DNA of 64,000 bases from Puffinus mauretanicus (taxonomy: Eukaryota > Chordata > Aves > Procellariiformes > Procellariidae). Below, in pieces: positions 37,301 to 47,581 of the stretch; the first letter of the stretch is position 1, and each line of letters opens with the position of its first letter. A program made the position numbers and the translations under genes. The DNA lies in the NCBI GenBank assembly GCA_023333565.1, contig JAJKFH010002581.1, positions 930,001 to 994,000 on the forward strand. Direction: 5' to 3'. A model generated the notes under the pieces. It worked only from the letters and a program-made list of their open reading frames with translations, was not told the origin of the DNA and searched no databases.

Positions 37301-40300
37301 AGGCCTCTGGGTTTTGCTCTTTCACAACTGCTGAACAAACACTATTTTCTAGTATCTTTTCAAACCTACAGGAAAACAAATATGAGCCATAATGATGAAA
37401 GTTAGTCTTGATGCCTTGAATTATCTTTTTAAAATTACTAACCAAAGCCTTTTTCTTCCCCGTAGCCTTTTCTTACGCTTATGAATCTTCACTGTTCACC
37501 AGACGTCCACACATTTCTGTGCAAAGCCTTTGTGCCTGCCTGCCTGGAGCAAGTTCACGTGATTCACCCTTGTCGAAGCCTCTGTGAGAAAGTGTATTCT
37601 GACTGTAAGCAGTTGATGGATACTTTTGCAATCATATGGCCTGAAGAGCTGGAATGTACCAGGTCGGGTATTTTTCATGTTGACAGGTGGTGGGGGTGAT
37701 ATTTTCATATTTGACCTAGACTGAGTTGAAAATCTGAGGCAGAATGTTAAATATCACCTTGCTGTAGCTTCCTCATCACTGGTGACCCTACAGTGCTCAT
37801 GCGTAGGACTATTTTTATATTAAAACTTTTTCATTATTCAGATGATCACCTCCATTTCCTGCTTGTGACTTCTTGCAACAAAGTTCTGCAGCAGTTCTTT
37901 GCAGTATACAGATCCCTGCAAAAAGAAGCTTTTCAGTATTCAGATCCTAAAATTTAAAGTATTAAATGTTACAGCATAGATTTTGCATTGGTTTCTGATC
38001 TTTAAACTAGGGATGATCAATATTTACTTCACAAGGGTTTTATGAATAATTGCTCATAAAATAATGAAATATGAAATATTCTATATTTGAATGGACGCAG
38101 AGCATTAAGTAGTAGAAGTCTTATCTTACTGCTAACTGCTTAAATGTGCAAATTCAATCTTGTGTTGCTTTTCCTGTACTGTCTGCCAAAAGTATCTTTT
38201 TTAAAATTTCACGTTTTTCTCAAATATGTTCACATGTCTGTTTCAGAGAGAAGACAGTTAATACTACATTTGGGGAACAGATCAGTCTATATATATTAAA
38301 TGGAAACCACTGAAAACACTCCAATGTAATCTTCTTGAGATTCTGACCTTCAACTGCAGATATTTATAAGTTATTAAAGCCAGATGGGGTTTTTTTAGAC
38401 ACATGTCAGGGCAAGAAGTACAGGAAAGGAACCTCTGCTCCTTTGAGTGAAAATTCAAATCATTTTTCTAATCCTCATGCAGCTGCTAATCTGTGATGGG
38501 GCTGAGGGAGAGCTGGGACAGTAGTTCTGTGCCATTATCTCCAGTAGAAATACGTATAGGAATGAATATGACAGATGGCATTAATGCCATTTCCCTTAGT
38601 TCTGCAGAAAAATTGAAGTTGTGGGGTTTTAAAACAAGAAGGCATCAACTTTTCCCATCTAGTGTGAGCTTCTATGCAACTGTAGTGCCACTCAGCGCAG
38701 CAAATGTCTTCAAGAATTGTTTTGAAAAATTAGGAAAATTACAAGTGGATCCAGTTTTTCAATATAACTTTCAAATGACATTTTAAATCAAATTACATTT
38801 TTGCAGGAATCACTGCAGCTTTAAATTATTCTGTTACTGCTAGCATTTATTGAAAATTAATCTGCTCTGTTCATATGTGAAATGATGTCTCCCCAATAGC
38901 CGATACGGAGAAGTCCACGTAATGCAGGATGTTCTTGCAACAGCAGGCATCCTGCTGCTGGAGCCCCTGGAAGAGGAGCTGGCATGAGGATGGGCAGTAA
39001 ACGGAATCCTGAGATTCATACTCCTGTATTCTTACAGACATACATAATGCCTATTAAGACATGGGTGAATAAAGTTCGCGCTGTTCCCGTGCATACTGGT
39101 CCAGCCCATGGTTAATGAAAGAATCTGCTACAGAATCAGTTTTCTTAATGATTAGTCTGGATTTATTTGGACAGCATGATAACGCAGAGAAACAAAGAAC
39201 TGAAGTTGTTTTTTTTTTTTAGCTCAAGCCGAGCTTGCAAACTGACATTGAGGGACTCTTGTAATAGCGTTTGACAGAGAATGTTTTGAGATAACAGTCT
39301 TACGTTGAAAGCTAGAATGCAAGACTTGTTCTTTTTTAAATATATGCTTAAACTCAGAATGCATATAAATATAAATCCCATTTTGAGTAAATGCTTACAT
39401 GTTTGAGTTATACTTACATAATCTAGTTTGAAGATATGTCCAACACTGCTAATACTATATTAACTGTATAAAAAGGTCACATATTGTGTCCAATTAAACC
39501 CTTGAGCAATCGAATATTGAGCCATTTTTAAACGAACCTTATGGAGCTAGAAAAAAAATTGCTAAAACAGTGATCATTTTTTACAATGCTTATATTTTTT
39601 GCTTTTGTCTTTTTCAGTTAGGTCGTTTTATTGTTGTCGACAATGAAATATCACTATAACACAAAAAATTATAATAATAATAATATACTAGTCATCAGTT
39701 AATTCTAGATACCGTCAGTTGTCTTTCTTTGTTTCTTGGTTGAAGCTTGCATTTTGACAAGATCGTTTGCTGTCTCCAACAGTCTATTGTTATCCAGATT
39801 TAAGAAAAACAACTAGTGTAAATATTTTTATGTACATACGTAAAAGTTTAGTAGAATTTAAGACTCTAAAAGAACAATTGCAATTTGAGTAGTGTTTCAT
39901 AAGCAATAAAACAACAGGTAGAGATCAACAGTTAAATAGCTGTGTTTGAATAGTCTTCTAAACTGAAAATATTTGAAGTCTGTTTTTTAAAATGCCACCT
40001 GACCTTTTTCACATAATGCACATTTTGCATTATCTACAAAATTTAATGGTGCTTAGAATCAGATTTTTTTCATGTTTCTAAGAAATAATTATAGTTGAAA
40101 ATGAGGGATATTAACATATTTCCTCTTCTGTTTATTTATGTAGACTAGTCAATTGTGATGAGAGTGTTCCTGCCACTGCTGCTGTAACCACAAACGTACA
40201 CGGAACTCAGAAGACCCCAGGCCAGACCCGAAGAGATTATGGATTCTGGTGTCCACGCCACCTACACACTACCAATGGACAAGGCTACAAGTTTCTAGGA

Positions 40301-43300
40301 ATTGATCAGTGTGCACCCCCATGTCCCAACATGTACTTCAAAAATTATGAATTGGATGTTGCGAAAAGCTTCATTGGAATAGTTTCAATCTTTTGTCTTT
40401 GTGCTACACTTTTCACATTCCTGACTTTTCTGATTGATGTTAAAAGGTTTAGGTACCCAGAGAGGCCGATCATATATTACTCTGTCTGTTACAGCATAGT
40501 CTCTCTAATGTACTTTATCGGATTTTTACTTGGGAACAGAACTGCCTGTAACGAGGCAGACGATAAGTTAGAAATTGGTGAAACAGTTGTTCTTGGCTCC
40601 CAAAACAAAGCCTGTACTGTCCTTTTCATGGTTTTGTATTTTTTCACTATGGCAGGAACTGTATGGTGGGTGATTCTTACAATCACTTGGTTCCTTGCAG
40701 CGGGAAGAAAATGGAGCTGTGAAGCTATTGCACAAAAGGCCATGTGGTTCCATGCAGTTGCATGGGGAATACCTGGTTTTCTAACCATTATGCTCCTTGC
40801 AATGAACAAAGTTGAAGGGGACAATATCAGTGGAGTTTGTTTTGTGGGTCTCTACGATCTGGATGCTTCTCTGTACTTTGTGCTTTTGCCGTTGTGCCTT
40901 TGTGTTTTTTTCGGTCTCTCTCTTCTTTTAGCTGGTATTATTTCTTTAAATCATGTGCGGCAAGTCATACAGCACGACGGCAGAAACCAGGAGAAGCTAA
41001 AGAAATTTATGATCCGAATTGGAGTTTTTAGTGGTTTATACTTGGTGCCACTTGTAGCACTTCTTGGATGTTATGTCTATGAACTGGTGAATCGGAAAAT
41101 CTGGGAAACGACTTGGGTATTTGACCACTGCGACCAGTACCATATTCCTTGTCCTTATCAGGCAAGTAGCAGTTTCCTTTACAAATAATGCTGGAAGGTT
41201 AATTGGCAAAAACTCTTATGCATCACCAAATCTGCCATGCAGCTAGTAAATTATTTTCACATTAAGTAATCAGTTCAAGAACATGCAGTGATTAGTGGCT
41301 TTTCAAGTCAAAATCGGTGGTGTCATACTTTTGCTTTGAAATTTTTCACTAATCAAATTGATAGCACTCAGCAACTAAATTCCAACTCGCAGCTCTAAAG
41401 GGAATATATAATCTTTACGATATTTGGACTTCATGTTACAAATTGTGCTGAGGGGAGGATCATTTTTCACAGTATCTATTACTAAAAGTAGTTGCTCAGT
41501 ATTTGAGTGCCTAGCTCAGTATCAAATTACCTAAGGTGAGTTTGCATCGATTTCAGTTGAAGCTGAAATAATGATTCTTGAAAATTGAGTCTAAATTGGA
41601 TTTAAAATGTTACTTATCACCGTAGATTTAAAATCACTTTCATCTTTTTTTCTTCGAAGTGTAGGAGTGTAAAACACTTGAAATTACAAAACAAATTTCC
41701 AGTATATTTTTTCCGCAATAGCTGTCATTTGCAGGCTGATGCTCAGTAATGTGAAGAAATCTTTAAAAAACCCAACCAAACAAAAAAGGAAAAAACAAAC
41801 AACCCAACAACACTTTAAATTATGGAGGTGTTCATATTTAACATTTGACTCTTAAAAAACAACTTCCTTGGAAAGGCTTTTAAAGTACATCTGCCTATGT
41901 TCTGTACTGTCTATGGATTAAATCTTTTGTAAGTACATAAAACTCCCTGCAATCGCAAGTAATTTGTGGTTTGTTTCTTTCCATTTAAGAACAAATATAA
42001 AAGACGACACCATCACTAAGAGAAATGCAAGTGCCTTGTGTCATCTTTCATTGCTTTGCACTTACCATCTATGTTTTTACTGCAATAAACTACCGTTAAA
42101 AAGAGGAATATGAACACAGGCATTATGGAATGATAAGGCTTGATCCTTCCCCATTCTTAAACATCCTTTATATCCTCTGTATTGAAGTCAGTGTAAGCTG
42201 AGAGTAGCATGGCTCACAGACTTCTTGATCGTTTTTGCTTCCATTACCGTTCTTAACAAGTGCACTTCATCTTCAGCGGGTTTTGCGCTAAGCTCTGTAT
42301 CAACCTAAATGGTCCAAAATGTACAAGGTTGAAAACAAGGCTTTTATGCTTTTTTAAAAAATATCCTTGTTTTGTAGTGCTTAAATATAACAGCTTGGCA
42401 TAATAAGGCAGAAGAGCTCAGCCTTTAATTAATCTATTGGAAAGGGTAAATAGCAACAGGGAACGTTACACAGAGACATACTTAATGGGACCTGTCCCTG
42501 TAATAAACAGTGTGTGCTAACAATGGAGTAGCTTAAAGTGGTGTGCTCGGCCTTGGCTTACCTGAGCTAGCTTGTAGACTTTCATTGCATTGGCCAGATC
42601 AAAACCAAATAAAAACAAACTTCAGTTTAAGTAGCTAAAGTTACCTGGCCATCAAAAATAGTGACTTTCTTAGATGGGACTGGCAGGTATGCCAGGTAAC
42701 GTAAATTAAATTTGCAGCATGGGAGCAGAAGATAATAATCTCTTACTGAGTTAAATGTCTCAGCTTCTATGATCCGGTTCTGCAAATAGGTGGATTAATT
42801 TTGCAATAAACAGAAAACTACTATGTAGTTCCCTGCGGCTCCTTGAAGATGCTGTCTAATCTGATTAACTCCCAACTCATCCACTTACTGTTTCTTTTAA
42901 GTTGAAGGGATAAATCTTATACATACAAACTATCTCTGAAGAGCATGGTTACTAATACTATTACCCCCCCAAATTATCTCTCCTTTCAATTTCAAAGAAA
43001 AATATTTCCTTCTGACTAATCTCCTCTCTGTGTATTCAGCTGTAGACATTAACCAGGTCTGACTTGACTGTACATGTCTAATGTTTGTCCGCAGTACAAG
43101 CCTCAACAAAGAACAACAGCCATAAGGAGAAAGCCTCTCTTTTACATAATTTCTTTTCTGTGTTTAAAAAATAAATCAACAAGTATATTTTCTTCTTTGC
43201 ATTTATTAAACTTTGTTATCTTCTAGGCAAAGGCACTAGCAAGACCAGAAATATTTTTGTTTCTGATGAAATATTTGCTGACATTAATTGTTGGCATATC

Positions 43301-45733
43301 TCCAGTCTTCTGGGTGGGAAGTAAAAAGACCTGTTCTGAATGGGCCAATTTCTTCAACAGAAACCGCAAAAGAGAGTAAGAACAATTTTTTATTCCTGTT
43401 TTAAAGTGTATACTTTAAAATAAGTTGGATTTCAGACATGTTTCTTAAATATAGCTCAGGTAATCAAAATGTTGTCCTTAGACCCTTTCTTTTTCAGAGT
43501 CTAAATGCTGCATATGGGCATCGGCAAAATTCCATTGGAGTCTGTGGAAGTTTTATATATGCAATGACTTTTTGACAACATTCTCAGAAGATAGAAAATA
43601 TTTTCCTCTGCTGATTTGTTCTCTTCATAGAGCAGAAGACATATTGTTGTTTTTAGCATTGACTAATACATCTCTGGTTTCCAGTCAAATGAGGGAAAAT
43701 TTCAGCCATCAACTTAGATCCTTTCATGTGTTCCGAGTACTTCATTTGGCACAGTACTTAGCTGTGTTTACTGTCATGCAATAATAACATCCTCTGCTTT
43801 TCTCCTCTGCCAGGCCTGTCTTATTTTAAAATTAATTTTCTTTGAAGCCTCCTTAGTATCACTTTTATTTTATTAATTTACTGTTCCTTTTTTTTTTTCT
43901 GAAACAGAATAATTCAGTTTTATTACTTAATTTTAGTGAATTCCTATCTATGGATTTAAACAGATTATAAATGGCATCTCAATTTCTTGTAGTTATCATT
44001 TTTTCCATTCCTTTTTATTCCTGGATTATTTCATTTTAGATTATCTGTGTTACTCATAAATTATACTGTATTTTAAAATCTTTTTATTTCTTTGGATTTC
44101 CCAAGGCAGCAGTCCTTAAGCTCCTTTTATTTTACATCTACATTCCTTGATGGTGAGCTTATAGCTTCCTTTCCCTCTCCCCTCTTTTTCCATTTCCTGT
44201 ACAATTTTTCTTATGTTTCAGATGTTAACTGCTTTCAGCTATAAGAATTTAGAAATAATGAAGTCAATTTTGTAATGCTTACCTTTTTTTTTTTTCACTT
44301 GAATGAGGTTTACTTTACATAAAGTTAATTTGGTAATACAGCTGCTTATGAGCTAATCCTGCTTTCCTCTCTTAGATGATTAATCTACTGAAGTCATTGG
44401 ACCTACTTGCAGAAGTAAGAAATGTAGAAATCTGCTTTATTTAATTGTTCCACAGACATAATTACTTTGGAGCTATTATGATCAGATTTTTTTCTCCTCT
44501 TTTCACATATAATTGTTTTCCTTGTGTTCGTTAACATCCAGCTCAGATTGCATCATTGGTTGGTGTTCTTTTGCATTTTTGTGTACGAAGCTATCTTACA
44601 TTATATTTAAGGTTATCCTCTTTCATTCAGTTACATGCTTGTATTTTCTTTCAGTCCAATCAGTGAGAGTCGAAGAGTGCTGCAAGAATCATGCGAATTT
44701 TTCTTGAGGCACAATTCCAAAGTTAAACATAAAAAGAAGCACTACAAATCAACTTCGCACAGATTGAAAGTCATTTCGAAGTCGATGGGGACTAGTACGG
44801 GTGGCACAACAAATCATGGAACTTCAGCAGTAGCAATCACTAATCATGATTACTTAAGCCAAGAAGCTGTTGCAGAAATTAAAACCTCTCCGGAGACATC
44901 TGAGAAAGAGATAGAGGCAGACGGAACATCAGTCCGAAGAGTCGAGGAAGGTGAAAACAGTGGAGATCAGATGTTATCTAGTTCTAAACTGACCATGGAT
45001 CAGGTGGAAAAAAGAAACAAAGCAGATAGCACATGTGATATGAGTAGCTTGGCTGAGAGTATGAAGAGAGTAGGTGAAGGAAGGTAAGGTTCCTTAACTC
45101 AATCTTTTTCTTATTTGTGTGTATTACCACTATTTTTGTAAGTTTTCTATTTCTTCTCTCTGAAGAATCAGTATACTCTCAGTATACAGTTAACCCTCAG
45201 TAGCTGTCAAGAGTGCTGTAATTCTTACAAGCTATTTCATATGGCCATGTATCTTTAGCATATGGGCTATTTTATATTTTTTTAGGATTCTTCTTTTCCT
45301 TTTAAGCATTGAGTGCTGGAGCTTAGCTCATAGGATATTTGTGTATTGTTGAACAGTGACCCTCAAGAAATCTGTGACTGCAATGCAATCATTTTGAGAT
45401 GTGACAAGTCTGAAAAAGAACAACGCTTGGAAAAGTATACAGAACTGTATTGTGTTCTCTTGAAAGGAATATAGCTTAACATATATTACAATTTTGTTGC
45501 TAAAAATGTATTTTTTGTACTGTAATGCACTGTGCTTAAAATTGACTCCCTGTGTTTTATTTTTCATTACTCACAGAATAACTCCTAAAAATGATTTTAT
45601 TGAATCTCCTCCGTTGCAAAGCAGCTGTTCCCAAATACCTGGTGTCTCACAGTCAGCTTCCGTATCACTACTTGTCTACTCGGCTTCAGACACCAGAAGA
45701 GAGCTGGATTCAGGAAACAGCTCAAACCCTTGA
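16180..45733 (+). CDS. FZD6: FZD6, frizzled class receptor 6 (complete gene, six coding exons)
   Basis: Seven-transmembrane plasma-membrane receptor for Wnt ligands, acting mainly in planar cell polarity and able to dampen beta-catenin signalling. Coding exons are 16,180-16,359, 37,466-37,662, 40,144-41,161, 43,227-43,375, 44,655-45,083 and 45,577-45,733. They total 2,130 nt, 709 residues plus stop (human about 706). Residues 1-19 form a signal peptide. Residues 20-135 form the cysteine-rich Wnt-binding domain with ten cysteines (25, 33, 70, 79, 86, 96, 100, 107, 124, 130). Seven membrane helices span about 202-495. The Dishevelled-binding KTxxxW motif is KTCSEW at 498-503. A long cytoplasmic tail follows, with the FZD6-type [12 protein letters not shown] segment. 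Sequons are N39 and N353. Identity rests on near-identity to mammalian FZD6 in the membrane core and tail. Donor 4 is GC rather than GT, and donor 3 is weak. Confidence 0.97.
22638..23290 (+). pseudogene. Degenerate PIF/Harbinger (HARBI1-like) transposase remnant
   Basis: Three conceptual blocks follow HARBI1-type DDE transposases in order. Block one, 22,638-22,770, carries [10 protein letters not shown] then SVANQ, like the helix-turn-helix region (VAVALWKLAT, SVANQFGVGKST). Block two, 22,942-22,995, carries [17 protein letters not shown], like the family's VLQALVDHRGRFTDI core. Block three, in another frame at 22,992-23,063, carries [11 protein letters not shown], like the HDARVFRNSSL motif with its catalytic aspartate. 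Stops and frameshifts separate the blocks, so it is dead. Weak similarity may continue to about 23,290. I saw no terminal inverted repeats. The match is from memory of the family, not an alignment. Confidence 0.6.
26029..26268 (+). other. Unidentified 79-codon open frame inside FZD6 intron 2
   Basis: The frame runs from ATG 26,029 to a stop at 26,266-26,268. The stretch from about residue 5 to 57 has balanced, protein-like composition (for example [18 protein letters not shown]) before a low-quality tail. A possible acceptor (AAGCTATAG) lies just inside the 5' end and a GTGAAAG donor-like site at the end of the protein-like part, so it could be a cryptic exon or a retroposed fragment. I do not recognise a family, and a chance open frame is quite possible. 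Confidence 0.2.
30480..30870. promoter_or_regulatory. Candidate intronic enhancer: homeodomain and POU site cluster
   Basis: This stretch is dense in developmental transcription-factor motifs. There is a TTAATTAATT palindrome near 30,535, several other TAATTA/ATTAG cores, an exact octamer ATTTGCAT at 30,677-30,684, and further ATTA-type sites toward 30,830. It carries no open frame and no repeat signature, as is typical of conserved non-coding enhancers in long introns of developmental genes. Conservation cannot be tested here, so this is only a suggestion. Confidence 0.25.
33235..34160 (+). mobile_element. Ancient CR1-type LINE remnant (reverse transcriptase region to near the 3' end)
   Basis: The DNA follows the reverse-transcriptase and downstream part of old amniote CR1 elements in order. 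Landmarks are TTCAAAAAGGCTTTGACAAG (F-x-K-x-FD motif, about 33,236-33,256), TTAAAGGACAAGAAGG (33,327), a CATAAATGACCTGGAAGAAG block (33,481), and a degraded active-site region at 33,510. Then come GTAAATGCAGAGTAATAAAT (33,609), CACTGTGGATAGTTCTGTGG (33,717) and GAAAAAGGGATTAGATATG (34,044). Many stops and indels make it long dead. It lies sense to FZD6. Family assignment is from memory of consensus sequences. Confidence 0.65.
37466..37662 (+). CDS. FZD6: FZD6 coding exon 2 (main part of the cysteine-rich domain)
   Basis: It encodes residues 61-125 and two bases of codon 126. It contains eight or so of the structural landmarks of the Wnt-binding domain: [30 protein letters not shown] and WPEELEC. 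The acceptor is CCCCGTAG, and the exon leaves in phase 2. The donor ACCAG|GTCGGG is poor beyond +2, but it is the only one that joins in frame to the next exon's LVNCDE, matching mammalian FZD6, where LQYCDE follows the same arginine. Reading through the donor reaches a stop at 37,697-37,699. Confidence 0.93.
37663..40143 (+). other. FZD6: FZD6 intron 3
   Basis: A 2.5-kb AT-rich intron beginning GTCGGGTA and ending TTTATTTATGTAG. It contains short open frames (up to 97 codons at 38,493-38,786) without recognisable domains. I see no clear repeat element in it. Confidence 0.8.
40144..41161 (+). CDS. FZD6: FZD6 coding exon 3 (linker and membrane helices 1-6)
   Basis: The largest exon, 1,018 nt, encoding the last base of codon 126 through residue 465. 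It completes the cysteine-rich domain (Cys130), then a divergent linker, then the conserved [12 protein letters not shown] and [18 protein letters not shown] segments. Helices 1 to 6 lie at about residues 202-223, 235-256, 284-312, 327-346, 369-394 and 416-438. Sequon N353-I-S lies in the second extracellular loop. It ends at CCTTATCAG, followed by GCAAGT, a GC-type donor. The open frame itself runs on into the intron to a stop at 41,186-41,188. Confidence 0.96.
41162..43226 (+). other. FZD6: FZD6 intron 4, a GC-AG intron
   Basis: It starts CAG|GCAAGT and ends TTATCTTCTAG. CAG|GCAAGT is the classic consensus of GC-AG introns. The nearby GT (in GCAAGTAGC) would shift the frame, whereas the GC donor joins PYQ to AKALARPE exactly as in mammalian FZD6 (PYQAKAKARPE). 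An ATTGAAGTCAGTG motif at 42,181-42,193 resembles a widespread old amniote repeat. Confidence 0.9.
43227..43375 (+). CDS. FZD6: FZD6 coding exon 4 (membrane helix 7 and KTxxxW motif)
   Basis: It encodes residues 466-513 and two bases of codon 514. It contains the seventh helix (about 473-495, ending ISPVFWVG) and the KTCSEW motif at residues 498-503. This motif, just inside the membrane, binds the Dishevelled PDZ domain in all frizzleds. A basic NRNRKR stretch follows. The exon leaves in phase 2 through GA|GTAAGA. Confidence 0.96.
43376..44654 (+). other. FZD6: FZD6 intron 5
   Basis: A 1.28-kb AT-rich intron from GTAAGA to the acceptor TTTTCTTTCAG. Segments at 43,523-43,556 (CCATTGGAGTCTGTGGAAGT) and 44,387-44,400 (ACTGAAGTCATTGG) resemble pieces of an old interspersed repeat also seen in the 3' UTR. 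Confidence 0.85.
44655..45083 (+). CDS. FZD6: FZD6 coding exon 5 (proximal cytoplasmic tail)
   Basis: It encodes the end of codon 514 to the first two bases of codon 658. It opens with [16 protein letters not shown] and the basic [13 protein letters not shown] stretch, then [12 protein letters not shown] and [10 protein letters not shown]. All are diagnostic of FZD6 and its closest paralogue, and nearly unchanged from mammals. The second half ([16 protein letters not shown] onward) is acidic, serine/threonine-rich and more divergent. The donor is AG|GTAAGG, phase 2. Confidence 0.96.
45084..45576 (+). other. FZD6: FZD6 intron 6
   Basis: A 493-nt AT-rich intron, GTAAGG to TTTCATTACTCACAG. Nothing else is recognisable in it. 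Confidence 0.85.
45577..45733 (+). CDS. FZD6: FZD6 last coding exon (distal tail and stop)
   Basis: It encodes the last base of codon 658 and residues 659-709, ending SGNSSNP then TGA at 45,731-45,733. It is serine-rich and only partly similar to the mammalian tail (an SLLV motif and a following R-rich piece align). It has no C-terminal PDZ ligand of the S/T-x-V type. The acceptor is TTACTCACAG. Confidence 0.93.
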
Positions 45734-46782
45734 AAGATTGAAATCTTATATGAACATTTTCAATGTATAAAACTGATACAGATTCTGTGTTACACTGGAA
45801 ATAACTGATACTCTGTGCCTTATTAAAAAACACACATATCTTGCTTTGCACTTAAAAAAGGTTTGTTGTGGGGACAGCTAGCAATAATATACTATATTTA
45901 ATTCTATCCAGGAATTATGGAAATTGAAATTCTGTAGGACATACCTGGATTGACTAGCAGTAACTTAAGAAAAAGATGAGAGAAACAAATATTATTCCCA
46001 ACATAAAGAACACTTTGTAATGAATTGCATTAAAATAATGCTTAGAAAGCACTGTTACTTTTCAAGGCATAAAAGTTACATCTGCATCTTTGATGTTTTT
46101 CCAAACTTGTTAAAATTTTTTTTTCTTTTTTTTACTGTGTTTTAAACAGCAGTATCACTTAAGGGATACACAAATTTATAAATACTCTCTAAATTATGTG
46201 TCCTGATGTATCGATTATAGCACTGTTTTATGGTAGTTTGTACACTGAATACGAAAGGGAATCTGGAATTATAGTGATTTATTTTGTACATAAAAATGAA
46301 TTTTGTAAATAACTGACTCTGTAAGGTCAATATTTAGAACTACTGTTTTGTATGTATTGTACAAACTTGGTAAAGTTAACATGCTTCTGTTAGGTGTTAC
46401 TAAAGTCAACAGGCCTGTGGAGATCAGACAATGTTACTTAGTTCTGAGTAAAGCAGATTGTACCTTTATATATAACACACACCATACACTGTGCATTTGG
46501 GGCAAGACTGGTCAGACGTCTGTGCATCCTGGTGCAGGGATAGTGCATTAGATGCAGCACTGCCTCAGAAAAATGCTTCTTGGAGCCCCTCCTGGTGTGG
46601 TGGTCAGTGCATCATGCCAAGGAAGAAAACACTTCAGATCCTTGGTGGCGTGGGGGACAGAATCTTGAAGTATGCACGTCGGGTTTTTTTTACTGAGCTG
46701 CAGTGGAAGTGTGTGTTTCACGTTGTTTCTATGCAAGTAACTTAATTTTTTTTTTAATTCTGTAGAGAAATATCTGGCAGAA

Positions 46783-46788
46783 AATAAA
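46783..46788 (+). other. FZD6: Candidate FZD6 polyadenylation signal AATAAA (proximal)
   Basis: Exact AATAAA about 1.05 kb after the stop codon, followed by a TTGAGTTATT stretch. The distance suits a frizzled 3' UTR. Confidence 0.5.
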
Positions 46789-46999
46789 CTGTTGAGTTAT
46801 TAATATACAGGCTTGTTTAACAATATATTTACTGAAAACAAGATACTTTTTCTACAAAGCTTAATTTTCTATATACTACAGCAATATATTTTCTTTAAAT
46901 CAAAAAGGTCTTCATACATGTACCCTTTCTTATGATAGGGTGGTTCTCAAGAGCAAGCACTACTGACGTGGATAAGAATTTTATTGTTTGGCTTTTAAG

Positions 47000-47061
47000 A
47001 AATCCTGGCTCCAGTGAAGTCAATGTGAGTTATTACTTGAGATAATTTGGAGCCAGGATTT
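47000..47061 (+). repeat. 14-bp perfect inverted repeat (hairpin) in the FZD6 3' region
   Basis: The arms AAATCCTGGCTCCA (47,000-47,013) and TGGAGCCAGGATTT (47,048-47,061) are perfect inverted copies around a 34-nt loop containing GTGAAGTCAATG. The arrangement matches my recollection of a palindromic amniote interspersed repeat (arms around a TGAAGTCAATGGGAGTTTTG core), so it is probably a decayed member of that family now able to fold in the long 3' UTR. Confidence 0.7.
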
Positions 47062-47575
47062 TGCTGTTTTCTAAACGTAAATGTCAATGCGTTTTGTAAG
47101 ACCGTTCAGAATCTTGCATTTCATTACTAACAAGAATATTTCTCAATATTTTGATAGTATGCGGAGAAATTACTGTGTTCCAATTTGGGCAGCATTCATG
47201 GTGATGCTTTGAACAATCAAGCAAAATTGCGTGGTACAAAGGTCATGTAAATGCTGAATCAACAGGAACTACAGTTCTGGTAAACCAAAGTTATTTGTTT
47301 TATCTATCATGCATTAAAAATTGAATGTATTTACCTTTATAGTACGGCATCGGCGTTTTAGCATTTGTAATTTATTGCCTTAAATAGGACATGCTGTTTC
47401 TTTTATAGTTTCCCCATTTAAAATATACAGAATTCTTGCTGGTGAGAAGGACAGTGAGAAAGAAAAGTCTCCTGTGAAAATGCACACTAAGTACTCTTCA
47501 TTCTTGTAGTCATGTTTGTAAACGGGTAACTTTATACACATGTTCAGTAGTTTTGTTATTACTGTCTTTGTTAGT

Positions 47576-47581
47576 AATAAA
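47576..47581 (+). other. FZD6: Candidate FZD6 polyadenylation signal AATAAA (distal)
   Basis: Exact AATAAA in TTAGTAATAAAATAC, followed about 20-40 nt later by a GT-rich stretch (TTCTGAGTTGGTATTTTTT), a good downstream element. Confidence 0.55.

Larger units (their letters stand above)
16360..37465 (+). other. FZD6: FZD6 intron 2 (21.1 kb), the largest in the gene
   Basis: A GTAAGT donor at 16,360 pairs with the acceptor TTCTTCCCCGTAG ending at 37,465; the joined frame is continuous. The intron is AT-rich and holds a HARBI1-like transposase relic, an ancient CR1-type relic and a homeodomain/POU-site cluster near 30.5-30.9 kb (each described separately). It also holds short simple repeats such as a 17-T run at 16,922-16,938 and a 12-G run at 23,911-23,922. 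No additional coding exon is required by the FZD6 frame. Open frames at 36,090-36,671 and elsewhere in the intron have no recognisable domain. Confidence 0.85.

Noticed and set aside
41162..41170. The GT inside GCAAGTAGC as the real donor of FZD6 intron 4
   Set aside because: It would add four bases and shift the frame of helix 7; the GC donor restores the conserved sequence exactly.
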